Shown piece by piece: positions 17,915 through 26,623 of a stretch of 64,000 bases of DNA (position 1 is the stretch's first letter; the number at the start of each line of letters is the position of its first letter). Position numbers and translations under genes: made by a program. This DNA is from Pseudomonas sp. Q2-TVG4-2 (GTDB lineage Bacteria > Pseudomonadota > Gammaproteobacteria > Pseudomonadales > Pseudomonadaceae): positions 1-64,000 of the forward strand of contig NZ_LGLW01000007.1 of the NCBI RefSeq assembly GCF_013620795.1, given 5' to 3'. The notes below the pieces were generated by a model. It searched no databases. It was not told the origin of the DNA and saw only the letters and a program-made list of their open reading frames with translations.

Positions 17915-18640
17915 ATGTCGAACAACTATCACAGCGCAACGGTGGAATGGCTGGGCTCCTGGATCGCCTCGGGCAAGGTTCAGCCAGGCGAGGCGCTGAA
18001 GGTCGAAGCGGGGCTCTGCGAAGAGCTCGGTGTCAGCCGCACGGTGATCCGCGAGGCGATCAAGACGCTGGTGGCCAAGGGCATGCTCGATGTCGGGCCG
18101 AAGGTCGGCACCCGCGTGACCCCGGTGCGCTCCTGGAACCTGTTCGATGTACAGGTGGTGGGGTGGCTGGCCGAGAACGGGCTGCCGGAAAGCTTCGTGA
18201 TGGACCTGCTCGATCTGCGCCGGACCATCGAGCCGACCGCCGTGCGCTGGGCGTGCGAGCGCGCAACACCGAAGCAGATTGCCGAAATCCAGGCGGCCTA
18301 CCAGATGCTGGCCGCATCCCTCGGCGACAAGGATGAATACAACCGCGCCGACAAGCTGTTCCACGAGGCGGTGCTTGCCGCCAGCCACAACCAGTTCATC
18401 GAGCGCATGGTGCCCGCGCTGGGCGCCTTGCTGGCGGTGTCCTTCGAAGTGTCATCGACGGTTCCTGACGAGCTCGGCCTGACCCTGCCGCTGCACAAGG
18501 ACATCGCCGACGCCATCGCCAGCCGCGACGTCGCGCGCGGCGTCTGGGCCTGCATGACGCTGATCGAGCGCGCCGCCCTGACCATTTCACGCCATTACCC
18601 CGAACTGGTCGTATTACGCGGCGAGCAGACCGCGCCATAA
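17915..18640 (+). CDS. GntR family (FadR subfamily) transcriptional regulator
   Basis: The 241-residue protein starts MSNNYHSATVEWLG behind AGGGGCTCGC. Residues 8-70 form a winged helix-turn-helix with the recognition segment CEELGVSRTVIREAIKTLVAKG and wing GPKVGTRVTP. Residues 90-230 are an all-helical FCD ligand domain with the metal-site residues in LLDLRRTIEPTAVRWA, FHEAV and HKDI. By position as first gene of the cluster and by similarity to DgoR-like regulators it probably represses the cluster until a galactonate-type inducer appears; the ligand is inferred. The frame stays open upstream to 17591, but that extension is not protein-like. Confidence 0.88.
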   Translation: MSNNYHSATVEWLGSWIASGKVQPGEALKVEAGLCEELGVSRTVIREAIKTLVAKGMLDVGPKVGTRVTPVRSWNLFDVQVVGWLAENGLPESFVMDLLDLRRTIEPTAVRWACERATPKQIAEIQAAYQMLAASLGDKDEYNRADKLFHEAVLAASHNQFIERMVPALGALLAVSFEVSSTVPDELGLTLPLHKDIADAIASRDVARGVWACMTLIERAALTISRHYPELVVLRGEQTAP

Positions 18641-18664
18641 AAACAATGAAAGCGGAGTGCGACC

Positions 18665-19543
18665 ATGCAATGGCTGCCCATCTCGCAACAACGCTACAGG
18701 CTGGCCGAGGGCCCTTTCTGGGACGCTCGGGAGCAGACGCTCTACTGGGCCGATATCGTCGGGCGGCTGGCCTGCCGGCTGGGCCCGGACGGCTACCGGC
18801 AATGGCAGCTGGCCGAGCCGGTATCGGCGTTCATTCCCTGCCTGCGTGGCGACGCGCTGGTGACCCTGGCCAGCGGCGTCTATCGCCTCGATCCTAACGC
18901 TGCTGACGCTGCACCTGCGCTCGAACGTTTCTGCGTTGCCGACGCCACGCCCGGCAACCGCGCCAACGAGGCGCGCTGCGACGGCCAGGGGCGGCTCTGG
19001 CTCGGCACCATGCAAAACAACATTGCCGGCGATGGCGGCGACCTGCCGATCACTCGGCGTTCCGGCGGGCTGTTCCGGGTCGACCCGGATGGCTCGGTCA
19101 CGCAGCTGCTCAGCGACCTCGGCATCGTCAACACCTTGCTGTGGAACGAGGCGGGCGATCGGCTCATCTGTGGCGACACGCTGGACGAGACGCTTTACAT
19201 CCACCGCATCGACGACGACGGGCAGCTGATCGGTCGAGACACCTGGGCCGGCCCGCATCCGCGTGGCGTGCCCGACGGCTCGGCGATGGATGTCGAGGGC
19301 TGCGTCTGGAATGCGCGCTGGGGTGGCCACTGCCTGCTGCGTTTCGCGCCGGATGGCTGCTTGGATCGCATCGTTGAACTGCCCGTCAGTCATCCCACCA
19401 GCTGCGTGTTCGGCGGACCCAACCTGACTCATCTGTATGTCACCTCGGCCAGGTCGGACGAGGCGTCGACCGAGCTGGACGGCGCCGTGCTGGTGGCCGA
19501 CGTCGGCATCGCCGGCACGCCTTGTACAGGCTTTGCCGGTTGA
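18665..19543 (+). CDS. SMP-30/gluconolactonase family sugar lactonase
   Basis: The 292-residue product is a six-bladed beta-propeller lactonase of the SMP-30/Cgr1 family. It starts after GGAGTGCGACC. Metal-site residues are expected in LAEGPFWD (Glu17), NRANEARCDGQGRLWLGTM (near 100-117), GIVNTLLWN and DGSAMDVEG (near 205). It would hydrolyse the sugar 1,5-lactone made by the dehydrogenase encoded next. In the context of dgoK and dgoD the natural substrate is probably D-galactonolactone, although L-arabinonolactone is a close alternative. Confidence 0.87.
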   Translation: MQWLPISQQRYRLAEGPFWDAREQTLYWADIVGRLACRLGPDGYRQWQLAEPVSAFIPCLRGDALVTLASGVYRLDPNAADAAPALERFCVADATPGNRANEARCDGQGRLWLGTMQNNIAGDGGDLPITRRSGGLFRVDPDGSVTQLLSDLGIVNTLLWNEAGDRLICGDTLDETLYIHRIDDDGQLIGRDTWAGPHPRGVPDGSAMDVEGCVWNARWGGHCLLRFAPDGCLDRIVELPVSHPTSCVFGGPNLTHLYVTSARSDEASTELDGAVLVADVGIAGTPCTGFAG

Positions 19544-19597
19544 TCCATTTTTTTCAGGCCGCCGGGCGGCCAATCATTCGTCAGAGGAGTTGTTCAC

Positions 19598-20416
19598 ATG
19601 GCCGCACCGCTCACCTTGCCATCGACACCCGAACCCCCGCGCGGCGAACGCCTGAAAGGCAAGGTCGTGGTCGTCACCGGCGGTGCCCAGGGCATCGGCG
19701 AAGCCATCGTTGCCTGCTTTCAGGCGCAACAGGCCAAGGTCGTCATTGGCGACATCCAGGGCGAGAAGACCGAGCGGGTCGCCGCCGGCTGGCGCGAGCG
19801 TGGCGGCGAGGTGCGAGCTCTGAAGACCGACGTCACCCAGCCGGCCGAGCTGGAAGCGCTGGTCGGACTGGCCCTCGAGCACTACGGCCAGGTCGACGTG
19901 CTGGTCAACTGCGCCGGCGTCAACGTGTTCCGCGACCCGCTGGAAATGACCGAGGAGGACTGGCGGCGCTGCTTCGCCATCGACCTGGATGGCGTCTGGT
20001 TTGGTTGCAAGGCGGCCCTGCCACACATGGTGCAACGCGGGGTCGGCAACATCATCAACATCGCTTCGGTGCATTCGACCAACATCATCCCCGGCTGCTT
20101 CCCCTATCCGGTCGCCAAGCACGGGCTGCTCGGCCTGACCCGCGCGCTCGGCATCGAATATGCCCCCAAGGGAATTCGCGTCAACGCCATCGCGCCGGGC
20201 TACATCGAGACGCAGCTAAACGTCGATTACTGGAACGATTTTTCCGACCCGCAGGCCGAGCGCCAGCGCGCCTTCGACATGCATCCGCCGCGTCGCATCG
20301 GCCAGCCGATCGAAGTGGCGATGACCGCGCTGTTTCTCGCCACCGACGAAGCGCCTTTCATCAATGCCGCTTGTATCACCATCGATGGCGGGCGTTCGGT
20401 GCTCTACCACGATTAA
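19598..20416 (+). CDS. SDR family sugar dehydrogenase (probable galactose 1-dehydrogenase)
   Basis: The 272-residue short-chain dehydrogenase has the cofactor loop TGGAQGIGEA (residues 28-37) and NCAGVN near 105. The catalytic Ser lies in NIASVHST near 152 and the Tyr-Lys pair in YPVAKHGLLG near 169-173; here the motif is Y-P-V-A-K. The C-terminal ITIDGGRSVLYHD is typical. The start follows AGAGGAGTTGTTCAC. Gene context suggests oxidation of an aldose at C1, the entry step of the oxidative galactose route, but the family is too broad for the substrate to be read from sequence. Confidence 0.85.
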   Translation: MAAPLTLPSTPEPPRGERLKGKVVVVTGGAQGIGEAIVACFQAQQAKVVIGDIQGEKTERVAAGWRERGGEVRALKTDVTQPAELEALVGLALEHYGQVDVLVNCAGVNVFRDPLEMTEEDWRRCFAIDLDGVWFGCKAALPHMVQRGVGNIINIASVHSTNIIPGCFPYPVAKHGLLGLTRALGIEYAPKGIRVNAIAPGYIETQLNVDYWNDFSDPQAERQRAFDMHPPRRIGQPIEVAMTALFLATDEAPFINAACITIDGGRSVLYHD

Positions 20417-20447
20417 CGGCGCGATCAGTTCAGGCATTCGATTCAAA

Positions 20448-20465
20448 AGGGCCGCCAGCGGCCCT
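20448..20465. repeat. hairpin between the SDR gene and the binding-protein gene
   Basis: AGGGCCG/CGGCCCT stem with a 4-base loop, without T-run. It lies upstream of the gene for the periplasmic binding protein, where such hairpins often protect or process mRNA so that the binding protein is made in excess. Confidence 0.4.
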
Positions 20466-20558
20466 GCGGAAAGCCGCCAGCAAGCATTCGGTGGGGCGTG
20501 TGAGGGTGATGAGCACCCGGCTAATCAGAGCTATTCAATAAGAACAATGGAGGTAGCT

Positions 20559-21563
20559 ATGTTTCGTTCTTTCGGTATCCGTTCGCTTTGCTGTGCGGCG
20601 TTAACGGTCGGTGCGATGAGTTTCGCCGCTGCGACCCTGGCCCAAGAAGAAGTCAAGATCGGTTTTCTGGTCAAGCAACCCGAAGAGCCCTGGTTCCAGA
20701 CCGAATGGGCGTTCGCGGAGAAGGCTGCCAAAGAGCACGGCTTTACCCTGCTGAAGATCGCCGTACCGGACGGCGAGAAGACCCTCGCCGCCATCGACAG
20801 CCTGGCGGCCAATGGCGCCAAGGGCTTCGTCATCTGCCCACCTGACGTGGCGCTCGGCCCGGCCATCGTCGCCAAGTCCAAGTTCAATGACCTCAAGGTC
20901 ATGGCGGTCGATGATCGTTTCGTCGACGCCAAGGGCGAGTTCATGGAAGACGTGCCCTATCTCGGCATGGCCGCCTTCGAGGTCGGTCAGAAGCAGGGCG
21001 CAGCCATGGCCGAGGAAGCCAAGAAGCGCGGCTGGGACTGGAACGATACCTACGCGGTGATCAACACCTATAACGAGCTGGACACCGGCAAGAAGCGCAC
21101 GGACGGCTCGGTGGATGCGCTGAAGAAGGCCGGCTTTCCTGAAGACCACATTCTCTATACCCCGCAGAAAACCCTCGACGTGCCGGGCAGCATGAACGCC
21201 ACCACCTCGGCACTAGTGAAGCTGCCGCGCGGCGCGAAGAACCTGATCATCGGCGGCATGAACGACAACACGGTGCTGGGTGGTGTGCGCGCCACCGAGA
21301 GCGCCGGCTTCAGCGCCGAGAACGTGATCGGTATCGGCATCAATGGCACCGATGCCATCGGCGAGCTGAAGAAGGACAACAGTGGCTTCTACGGCTCGAT
21401 GCTGCCCAGCCCGCATATCGAGGGCTACGAGACGGCGCGGATGATGTACGAGTGGGTCACCGAGGGCAAAGAGCCGCCCAAGTACACCGCGATGGACGAA
21501 GTCACCCTGATCACCCGCGAGAACTTTCAGGAAGAACTGGAAAAGATCGGCCTCTGGAAATAA
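20559..21563 (+). CDS. araF: sugar ABC transporter periplasmic binding protein, AraF type
   Basis: The start at 20559 follows GGAGG by 5 bases; the longer open frame is discarded. The 334-residue product has a signal peptide ending ATLAQ near residue 28. The mature protein closely resembles E. coli AraF: VKIGFLVKQPEEPWFQTEW at its start, then PDGEKTLAAIDSLAANGAKGFVIC, NELDTGKKRT, IIGGMNDNTVLGGVRATE and a C-terminus LITRENFQEELEKIGL. AraF binds L-arabinose and D-galactose with similar fold contacts. The cluster context favours galactose as the physiological substrate, or both sugars. Confidence 0.93.
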   Translation: MFRSFGIRSLCCAALTVGAMSFAAATLAQEEVKIGFLVKQPEEPWFQTEWAFAEKAAKEHGFTLLKIAVPDGEKTLAAIDSLAANGAKGFVICPPDVALGPAIVAKSKFNDLKVMAVDDRFVDAKGEFMEDVPYLGMAAFEVGQKQGAAMAEEAKKRGWDWNDTYAVINTYNELDTGKKRTDGSVDALKKAGFPEDHILYTPQKTLDVPGSMNATTSALVKLPRGAKNLIIGGMNDNTVLGGVRATESAGFSAENVIGIGINGTDAIGELKKDNSGFYGSMLPSPHIEGYETARMMYEWVTEGKEPPKYTAMDEVTLITRENFQEELEKIGLWK

Positions 21564-21648
21564 CTCGGTCCATTGGCGGGAGGCCTGATCTCAGGCCGAT
21601 TTCAGCATCGAACTCGTCCGGTCGATCGGGCGAGCGTGGAGACGCTCC

Positions 21649-23163
21649 ATGTTCCAACAAGTCAAAGCGGGCGACAGCCTGCAGTTCAACGGCATCGGCA
21701 AGAATTTCCCGGGCGTGCGCGCGCTGTCGGACATCAGCTTCGTCGCGCGACCCGGTACCGTGCATGCGCTGATGGGCGAGAACGGCGCCGGCAAGTCGAC
21801 ACTGTTGAAGATCCTTGGTGGCGCTTACCAGCCCAGCAGCGGTGAGCTGCAGATCGGCGAGCGCAGCCTGACGTTCCGCTCGGCCGGGGAAAGCATTGCC
21901 AGCGGCGTCGCGGTGATCCATCAGGAGCTGCACCTGGTGCCGGAGATGAGCGTGGCCGAGAACCTGATGCTCGGGCACATGCCGTCGCGCTTCGGGCTGG
22001 TCAATCGGCGCGCCATGCATCGTCAGGCCTGTGAACTGCTCAAGGGCCTGGCGGACGAAATCGAACCGGCGGCACGCCTGGGCAGCCTGTCGCTGGGGCA
22101 GCGCCAACTGGTGGAGATCGCCAAGGCCATGTCGCGCAATGCCCACGTGATCGCCTTCGATGAACCCACCAGCAGCCTGTCGGCGCGCGAGATCGAGCGG
22201 CTGATGACCATCATCGCCAGGTTGCGAGACGAAGGGCGCGTGGTGCTTTACGTCTCGCACCGGATGGAAGAGATCTTCCGTATCTGCGACGCGGTCACGG
22301 TGTTCAAGGACGGTCGCTTCGTTTGCACGTTCGACGACATGAGCGAACTGACACACGACCAGCTGGTGACCTGCATGGTCGGTCGGGATATCGACGATAT
22401 CTACAACTATCGCCCCCGCGAGCAGCAGGGTGAGGCCCTGCGCGTCGAGGGCCTGCTCGGTCACGGCTTGCAGGAGCTGGTGAGTTTCTCGGTCAGCCGT
22501 GGCGAGGTGCTCGGCTTTTTCGGCCTGGTCGGTGCTGGGCGTACCGAGCTGCTGCGCCTGCTTGCCGGGCTTGCTCCGCACAAAGCCGGTACGGTGAAGC
22601 TCGATGGGCAACCACTGAAACTTAAGTCGGCGCGCGATGCCATCGCCGCAGGCATTCTGCTGTGTCCCGAAGACCGCAAGAAAGAAGGCATCGTGCCGCT
22701 GGGCAGCGTGGCGGAGAACATCAACATCGGCGCGCGCAGCCGCAACGCGCGCCTGGGTTGCCTGGTGCAGGGCCGCTGGGAGCGTGAGAACGCCGACCGA
22801 CAGATTCGCGCGTTGAACATCAAGACGCCATCGCCGGATCAGCAGATCGTCTACCTCTCCGGCGGCAACCAGCAGAAGGTGATCCTCGGTCGCTGGCTGT
22901 CGATGCCGATGAAGGTGCTGTTGCTCGACGAGCCCACCCGCGGCATCGACATCGGCGCCAAGGCCGAGATCTACCAGATCATCCATGACCTCGCGGCGAG
23001 CGGTATCGCGGTGATCGTCGTGTCCAGCGACCTGATGGAGGTCATCGGTATCTCCGACCGTATTTTGGTAATGAGCGAGGGGGCGATCACTGGCGAGCTC
23101 CCTCGAGAGCAGGCCGATGAGTCCCGCCTGCTGCAACTGGCACTCCCGCGTTCGCGCGGCTGA
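21649..23163 (+). CDS. araG: sugar ABC transporter ATPase, AraG type
   Basis: The 504-residue protein contains two ABC domains, as in all sugar importers of the Ara/Mgl/Rbs class. Domain one has Walker A GENGAGKST near residue 43, signature LSLGQRQ near 146 and Walker B VIAFDEPTSS near 168. Domain two has a degenerate P-loop, GLVGAGRTELLRL, near 291, signature LSGGNQQK near 404 and LLLDEPTRGID near 426. It powers import through AraH. The start lies behind GGAGACGCTCC, 85 bp after araF. Confidence 0.94.
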   Translation: MFQQVKAGDSLQFNGIGKNFPGVRALSDISFVARPGTVHALMGENGAGKSTLLKILGGAYQPSSGELQIGERSLTFRSAGESIASGVAVIHQELHLVPEMSVAENLMLGHMPSRFGLVNRRAMHRQACELLKGLADEIEPAARLGSLSLGQRQLVEIAKAMSRNAHVIAFDEPTSSLSAREIERLMTIIARLRDEGRVVLYVSHRMEEIFRICDAVTVFKDGRFVCTFDDMSELTHDQLVTCMVGRDIDDIYNYRPREQQGEALRVEGLLGHGLQELVSFSVSRGEVLGFFGLVGAGRTELLRLLAGLAPHKAGTVKLDGQPLKLKSARDAIAAGILLCPEDRKKEGIVPLGSVAENINIGARSRNARLGCLVQGRWERENADRQIRALNIKTPSPDQQIVYLSGGNQQKVILGRWLSMPMKVLLLDEPTRGIDIGAKAEIYQIIHDLAASGIAVIVVSSDLMEVIGISDRILVMSEGAITGELPREQADESRLLQLALPRSRG

Positions 23164-23184
23164 ACAACAATGATGAGGTGCTTT

Positions 23185-24153
23185 ATGTCTGCTCAACAGA
23201 ACGCTCTGTCCGCGCCGCGGCAGGGCCTCAATATGCGCCGTTTCCTTGATGACTGGGTCATGGTATTGGCCGCACTCGGCATCTTCGTGCTGTCGGCGAT
23301 CTTCATCGAAAACTTCCTCTCGCCGTTGAACATGCGCGGGCTCGGGTTGGCGATCTCGACCGTCGGCATTGCCGCCTGCACCATGCTGTTCTGCCTGGCA
23401 TCCGGGCACTTCGACCTGTCGGTCGGGTCGGTGATTGCCTGCGCCGGTGTGGTGGCGGCAGTGGTGATGCGCGATACCGAAAGCGTCTTCCTCGGCGTCT
23501 CGGCGGCGTTGGCGATGGGCCTGGTGGTCGGGCTGGTCAATGGCATCGTGATCGCCAAGCTGCGTATCAATGCGCTGATCGCGACGCTGGCGACCATGCA
23601 GATCGTTCGCGGGCTGGCCTACATCTTTTCCAATGGCAAAGCGGTGGGGGTGATGCAGGAAGAGTTCTTCCTGTTCGGCAACGGCAGCCTGTTCGGTGTG
23701 CCGGTGCCTATCCTGATCACCCTTGTGTGCTTCGCCTTCTTCGGCTGGCTGCTCAACTACACCACCTACGGCCGCAACACCATGGCCATCGGCGGCAACC
23801 AGGAAGCGGCGCTGCTGGCAGGGGTCCATGTCGATCGCACCAAGATCATCATCTTCGCCGTGCATGGCCTGATCGGTGCGCTGGCCGGTGTGGTGCTGGC
23901 GTCGCGGATGACGTCCGGGCAGCCGATGATCGGCCAGGGATTCGAGCTGACGGTGATCTCCGCCTGCGTACTGGGTGGCGTGTCGCTCAGCGGTGGCATC
24001 GGCATGATTCGCCACGTGATCGCGGGGGTGTTGATTCTCGCGATCATCGAGAACGCGATGAACCTGAAAAACATCGACACCTTCTATCAGTACGTCATCC
24101 GCGGCACGATCCTGCTGATCGCGGTGATCATCGATCGGCTGAAGCAGCGCTGA
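23185..24153 (+). CDS. araH: sugar ABC transporter permease, AraH type
   Basis: The start at 23185 follows GAGGTGCTTT; a Met five codons earlier lacks a site. The 322-residue protein has about ten hydrophobic helices and the BPD_transp_2 coupling loop around GRNTMAIGGNQEAALLAGV (residues 192-212), close to E. coli AraH. With AraF and AraG it forms the complete importer. It is 21 bp from araG and 37 bp from the kinase gene that follows, consistent with one operon. Confidence 0.94.
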   Translation: MSAQQNALSAPRQGLNMRRFLDDWVMVLAALGIFVLSAIFIENFLSPLNMRGLGLAISTVGIAACTMLFCLASGHFDLSVGSVIACAGVVAAVVMRDTESVFLGVSAALAMGLVVGLVNGIVIAKLRINALIATLATMQIVRGLAYIFSNGKAVGVMQEEFFLFGNGSLFGVPVPILITLVCFAFFGWLLNYTTYGRNTMAIGGNQEAALLAGVHVDRTKIIIFAVHGLIGALAGVVLASRMTSGQPMIGQGFELTVISACVLGGVSLSGGIGMIRHVIAGVLILAIIENAMNLKNIDTFYQYVIRGTILLIAVIIDRLKQR

Positions 24154-24190
24154 TCCCATTCGCGTCGCGTGCCAGCGCGCTGGAGAACCC

Positions 24191-25171
24191 GTGAATACAC
24201 GCCTGATAGCGCTGGACTGGGGCACCAGTTCATTGCGCGCTTATCGGCTCGGTGCGGCCGGCGAAACGCTGGAAGAACGCAGCCTGCCGTTGGGCATCAT
24301 GCAGCTCGATGGCAGCGAGGCCGACTTCGAACGCGCGCTGGAACAAGCCTGTGGCGACTGGCAGCGGTCGAATCCGGCGGTGCCGATGATTGCCTGCGGC
24401 ATGATCGGCAGCGCGCAGGGCTGGCGCCAAGTCAGCTACGTCGAGGCGCCGCTTGGCGCCGACGGGTTGGGTACGGCGCTGCTACCGATTCACCGCTCCC
24501 AAGGTATGCCGCTGTGGCTGGTGCCGGGTGTGATACAGCGCGGTGCTCTACCCAACGTTATGCGCGGCGAGGAAACTCAGGTGTTCGGCTTGTTCGACGG
24601 CGACGCCGATCACGCCGGGCCGTTGCTGATCGGCCTGCCCGGCAGCCATAGCAAGTGGGTGATGGTTGAAGATGGCCAGCTCAGCCAGTTCCAGACGTTC
24701 ATGACCGGCGAGGTCTATCAGGCGCTGCTCGGCCACACGATTCTCGGTCGCACGGCGGTGATCGGTGACGCCTTTAACGCTGCGGCTTTCGAGCGGGGCC
24801 TGCGGGTGGCCACATCAAACGAAGGGCAAGGTGGCCCATTGTCGACCATCTTCAGCAGCCGCACCCTGGTGCTGACCGGCGAACTTAGCGGCTCGGCTCA
24901 GGCCGATTACCTGTCCGGGCTGCTCATCGGCCATGAACTGGCTGCCATGACGTCCGGGCTGCAGCTGTCGTCGTCCCAGCCCATCGTCCTTATCGGCAAT
25001 TCGACCCTGTGTGCCCGTTACTTGTGGGCGCTGGAGCATTGCGGCTTCGAGTCTCTGCGCTTCGCGCCCGAGGCGACGGCCGCCGGGCTCTGGAAGATCG
25101 CCACGGGGGCCGGCCTGGTCGCCGCCGAGACAGCAGGAGATCCGTACGTTCGACACCACACTGGCCATTAA
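24191..25171 (+). CDS. dgoK: 2-dehydro-3-deoxygalactonokinase
   Basis: DgoK phosphorylates 2-keto-3-deoxygalactonate. The gene starts with GTG behind GGAGAACCC; the 326-residue product begins [20 protein letters not shown], the phosphate-binding loop of the family. [10 protein letters not shown] near 125, [12 protein letters not shown] near 149 and [16 protein letters not shown] near 173 are further DgoK landmarks. The last residues after [12 protein letters not shown] form an unusual tail, [15 protein letters not shown], because the stop codon now lies inside what seems to be a dgoA remnant. Confidence 0.93.
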   Translation: MNTRLIALDWGTSSLRAYRLGAAGETLEERSLPLGIMQLDGSEADFERALEQACGDWQRSNPAVPMIACGMIGSAQGWRQVSYVEAPLGADGLGTALLPIHRSQGMPLWLVPGVIQRGALPNVMRGEETQVFGLFDGDADHAGPLLIGLPGSHSKWVMVEDGQLSQFQTFMTGEVYQALLGHTILGRTAVIGDAFNAAAFERGLRVATSNEGQGGPLSTIFSSRTLVLTGELSGSAQADYLSGLLIGHELAAMTSGLQLSSSQPIVLIGNSTLCARYLWALEHCGFESLRFAPEATAAGLWKIATGAGLVAAETAGDPYVRHHTGH

Positions 25172-25202
25172 CGGGCTGATTGCAACCTTCGAGAGACTGC
25201 CG
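25135..25202 (+). pseudogene. dgoA: remnant of the 5' end of dgoA (KDPGal aldolase)
   Basis: AGGAG at 25135-25139 is followed at 6-bp spacing by ACG (25146) where a start codon would be expected. The next codons read [14 protein letters not shown]. The stretch LAxNGLIA resembles the N-terminus of 2-dehydro-3-deoxy-6-phosphogalactonate aldolases (the usual continuation is ILRG), and dgoA commonly lies exactly here, between dgoK and dgoD. After GLIA the resemblance stops and FERLP leads directly into the dgoD start. I infer a deletion of nearly all of dgoA plus start-codon loss. The short match length is the main reason for caution. Confidence 0.6.
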
Positions 25203-26351
25203 ATGAAAATAACTCGCCTTACTACGCTGGTTGTGCCGCCACGCTGGCTGTTCCTGAAGATCGAAACCGACGAAGGCGTCACCGGCTGGGGCGAGCCTGT
25301 GGTCGAGGGCCGCGCGCACAGCGTTGCCGCCGCAGTGGACGAGCTGTCCGACTACCTTGTTGGCCGCGATCCACGCAACGTCGAAGACCTCTGGACCGTG
25401 ATGTACCGGGGCGGCTTCTACCGCGGCGGAGCGATCCACATGAGTGCCATCGCTGGCATCGACCAGGCGCTGTGGGACATAAAGGGCAAGGCGCTCGGCG
25501 TCTCGGTCAGTGAGCTGCTCGGCGGCAGGGTGCGCGAACGCATTCGTGTGTATTCCTGGATCGGCGGTGATCGCCCGGCCGACACCGCCAATGCTGCGCG
25601 AGACGCCGTGGCGCGAGGTTTCAGCGCGGTAAAGATGAACGCCAGCGAGGAAATGCAATTCGTCGACAGTCACGCCAAGGTCGATGCGGTGCTGGCGAAC
25701 ATGGCCGCTGTGCGCGACGCGGTGGGGGGGGGAATCGGCATCGGCGTCGATTTCCATGGCCGCGTGCATAAACCCATGGCCAAGATCCTGATCAAGGAAC
25801 TCGAGCCGTATCGGCCAATGTTCATCGAGGAGCCCGTGCTGAGCGAGAATTACGAGGCGCTTAGAGAACTGGCGCCGCTGTCCTGTGCGCCGATCGCGTT
25901 GGGGGAGCGGCTTTACTCACGCTGGGACTTCAAGCGCATCCTTGCCGAAGGTTACGTCGACATCATCCAACCGGATGTTTCCCATGCCGGCGGCATTACC
26001 GAGACGCGTAAGATCGCCAGCATGGCCGAGGCTTACGATGTCGCGCTGGCATTGCATTGCCCGCTTGGGCCGATCGCCTTGGCTGCGTGCCTGCAGCTCG
26101 ACGGCGTCTGTTACAACGCTTTCATTCAAGAGCAGAGCCTGGGTATCCATTATAACCAGGGCAATGACCTACTCGATTACATCAGCAACCCCGAGGTGTT
26201 CGCGTATCAGGATGGTTTCGTTGCCATTCCGAACGGGCCGGGGCTGGGTATCGAGATCAACGAGGCCTACGTGCTGGAGCAGGCGCGCATCGGCCATCGC
26301 TGGCGTAACCCGATCTGGCGCCACGCGGATGGCAGCGTGGCCGAGTGGTAG
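25203..26351 (+). CDS. dgoD: D-galactonate dehydratase
   Basis: DgoD is an enolase-superfamily enzyme that dehydrates D-galactonate to 2-keto-3-deoxygalactonate. The 382-residue length equals E. coli DgoD. The N-terminal capping domain begins [25 protein letters not shown]. The barrel shows metal ligands in [13 protein letters not shown] (Asp near 183), FIEEPV (Glu near 209) and the [15 protein letters not shown] segment (Glu near 235). A basic His lies in [15 protein letters not shown]. The short spacing from dgoK, with a GAGAGA site, suggests transcriptional coupling. The frame is open back through the dgoA remnant. Confidence 0.95.
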   Translation: MKITRLTTLVVPPRWLFLKIETDEGVTGWGEPVVEGRAHSVAAAVDELSDYLVGRDPRNVEDLWTVMYRGGFYRGGAIHMSAIAGIDQALWDIKGKALGVSVSELLGGRVRERIRVYSWIGGDRPADTANAARDAVARGFSAVKMNASEEMQFVDSHAKVDAVLANMAAVRDAVGGGIGIGVDFHGRVHKPMAKILIKELEPYRPMFIEEPVLSENYEALRELAPLSCAPIALGERLYSRWDFKRILAEGYVDIIQPDVSHAGGITETRKIASMAEAYDVALALHCPLGPIALAACLQLDGVCYNAFIQEQSLGIHYNQGNDLLDYISNPEVFAYQDGFVAIPNGPGLGIEINEAYVLEQARIGHRWRNPIWRHADGSVAEW

Positions 26352-26423
26352 GGCAGCGACATGGTTGTGGTCAGGCGCACGGCAGGCCTCACGGGCACGT
26401 AGGCTGCAGCAAGAGCCAAAAGC

Positions 26424-26499
26424 TTCGCCCCGAGGCGGGCCTCCCACAAAAGCGGCCAGTGCGCACCGAACCGCTGTAGGAGGCGCGCCCCGCGGCGAA
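26424..26499. repeat. inverted pair of REP-like elements downstream of dgoD
   Basis: One copy (26424-26449, minus orientation, TTGTGGGAGGCCCGCC...) and one copy (26474-26499, plus orientation, CTGTAGGAGGCGCGCC...) face each other across 24 bp, the classic arrangement of a REP doublet in a convergent intergenic gap. Confidence 0.6.
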
Positions 26500-26596
26500 C
26501 GCTGGTTCGGATCCACAACGGTCTATGAAACCAACCGTGCTGCAAGCAAAGCGGCTGCTAAAAACGACCTCGCCAACCGCGAGGCTCGTTACAGCC

Positions 26597-26620
26597 GGAA
26601 GGCCCCTTGCGGGGCCTTCC
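26597..26620. terminator. strong hairpin between convergent dgoD and galM
   Basis: A perfect 10-bp stem GGAAGGCCCC/GGGGCCTTCC with a TTGC loop lies 3 bp beyond the galM stop codon. It has no T-run on either side, so intrinsic termination is uncertain, but its position suits a shared 3' end structure. Confidence 0.5.
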
Positions 26621-26623
26621 GCG

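Noticed and set aside
21511-24225. A 904-codon open frame antisense to the ABC transporter genes
   Set aside because: Spans three well-supported genes in reverse; its residues (many His, Asp, Gln) are typical of antisense translation of GC-rich DNA.
24191-26351. A DgoA-DgoD fusion starting at the ACG codon
   Set aside because: The stub is in frame with dgoD, but ACG starts are very rare and dgoD has a proper ATG matching the family N-terminus.
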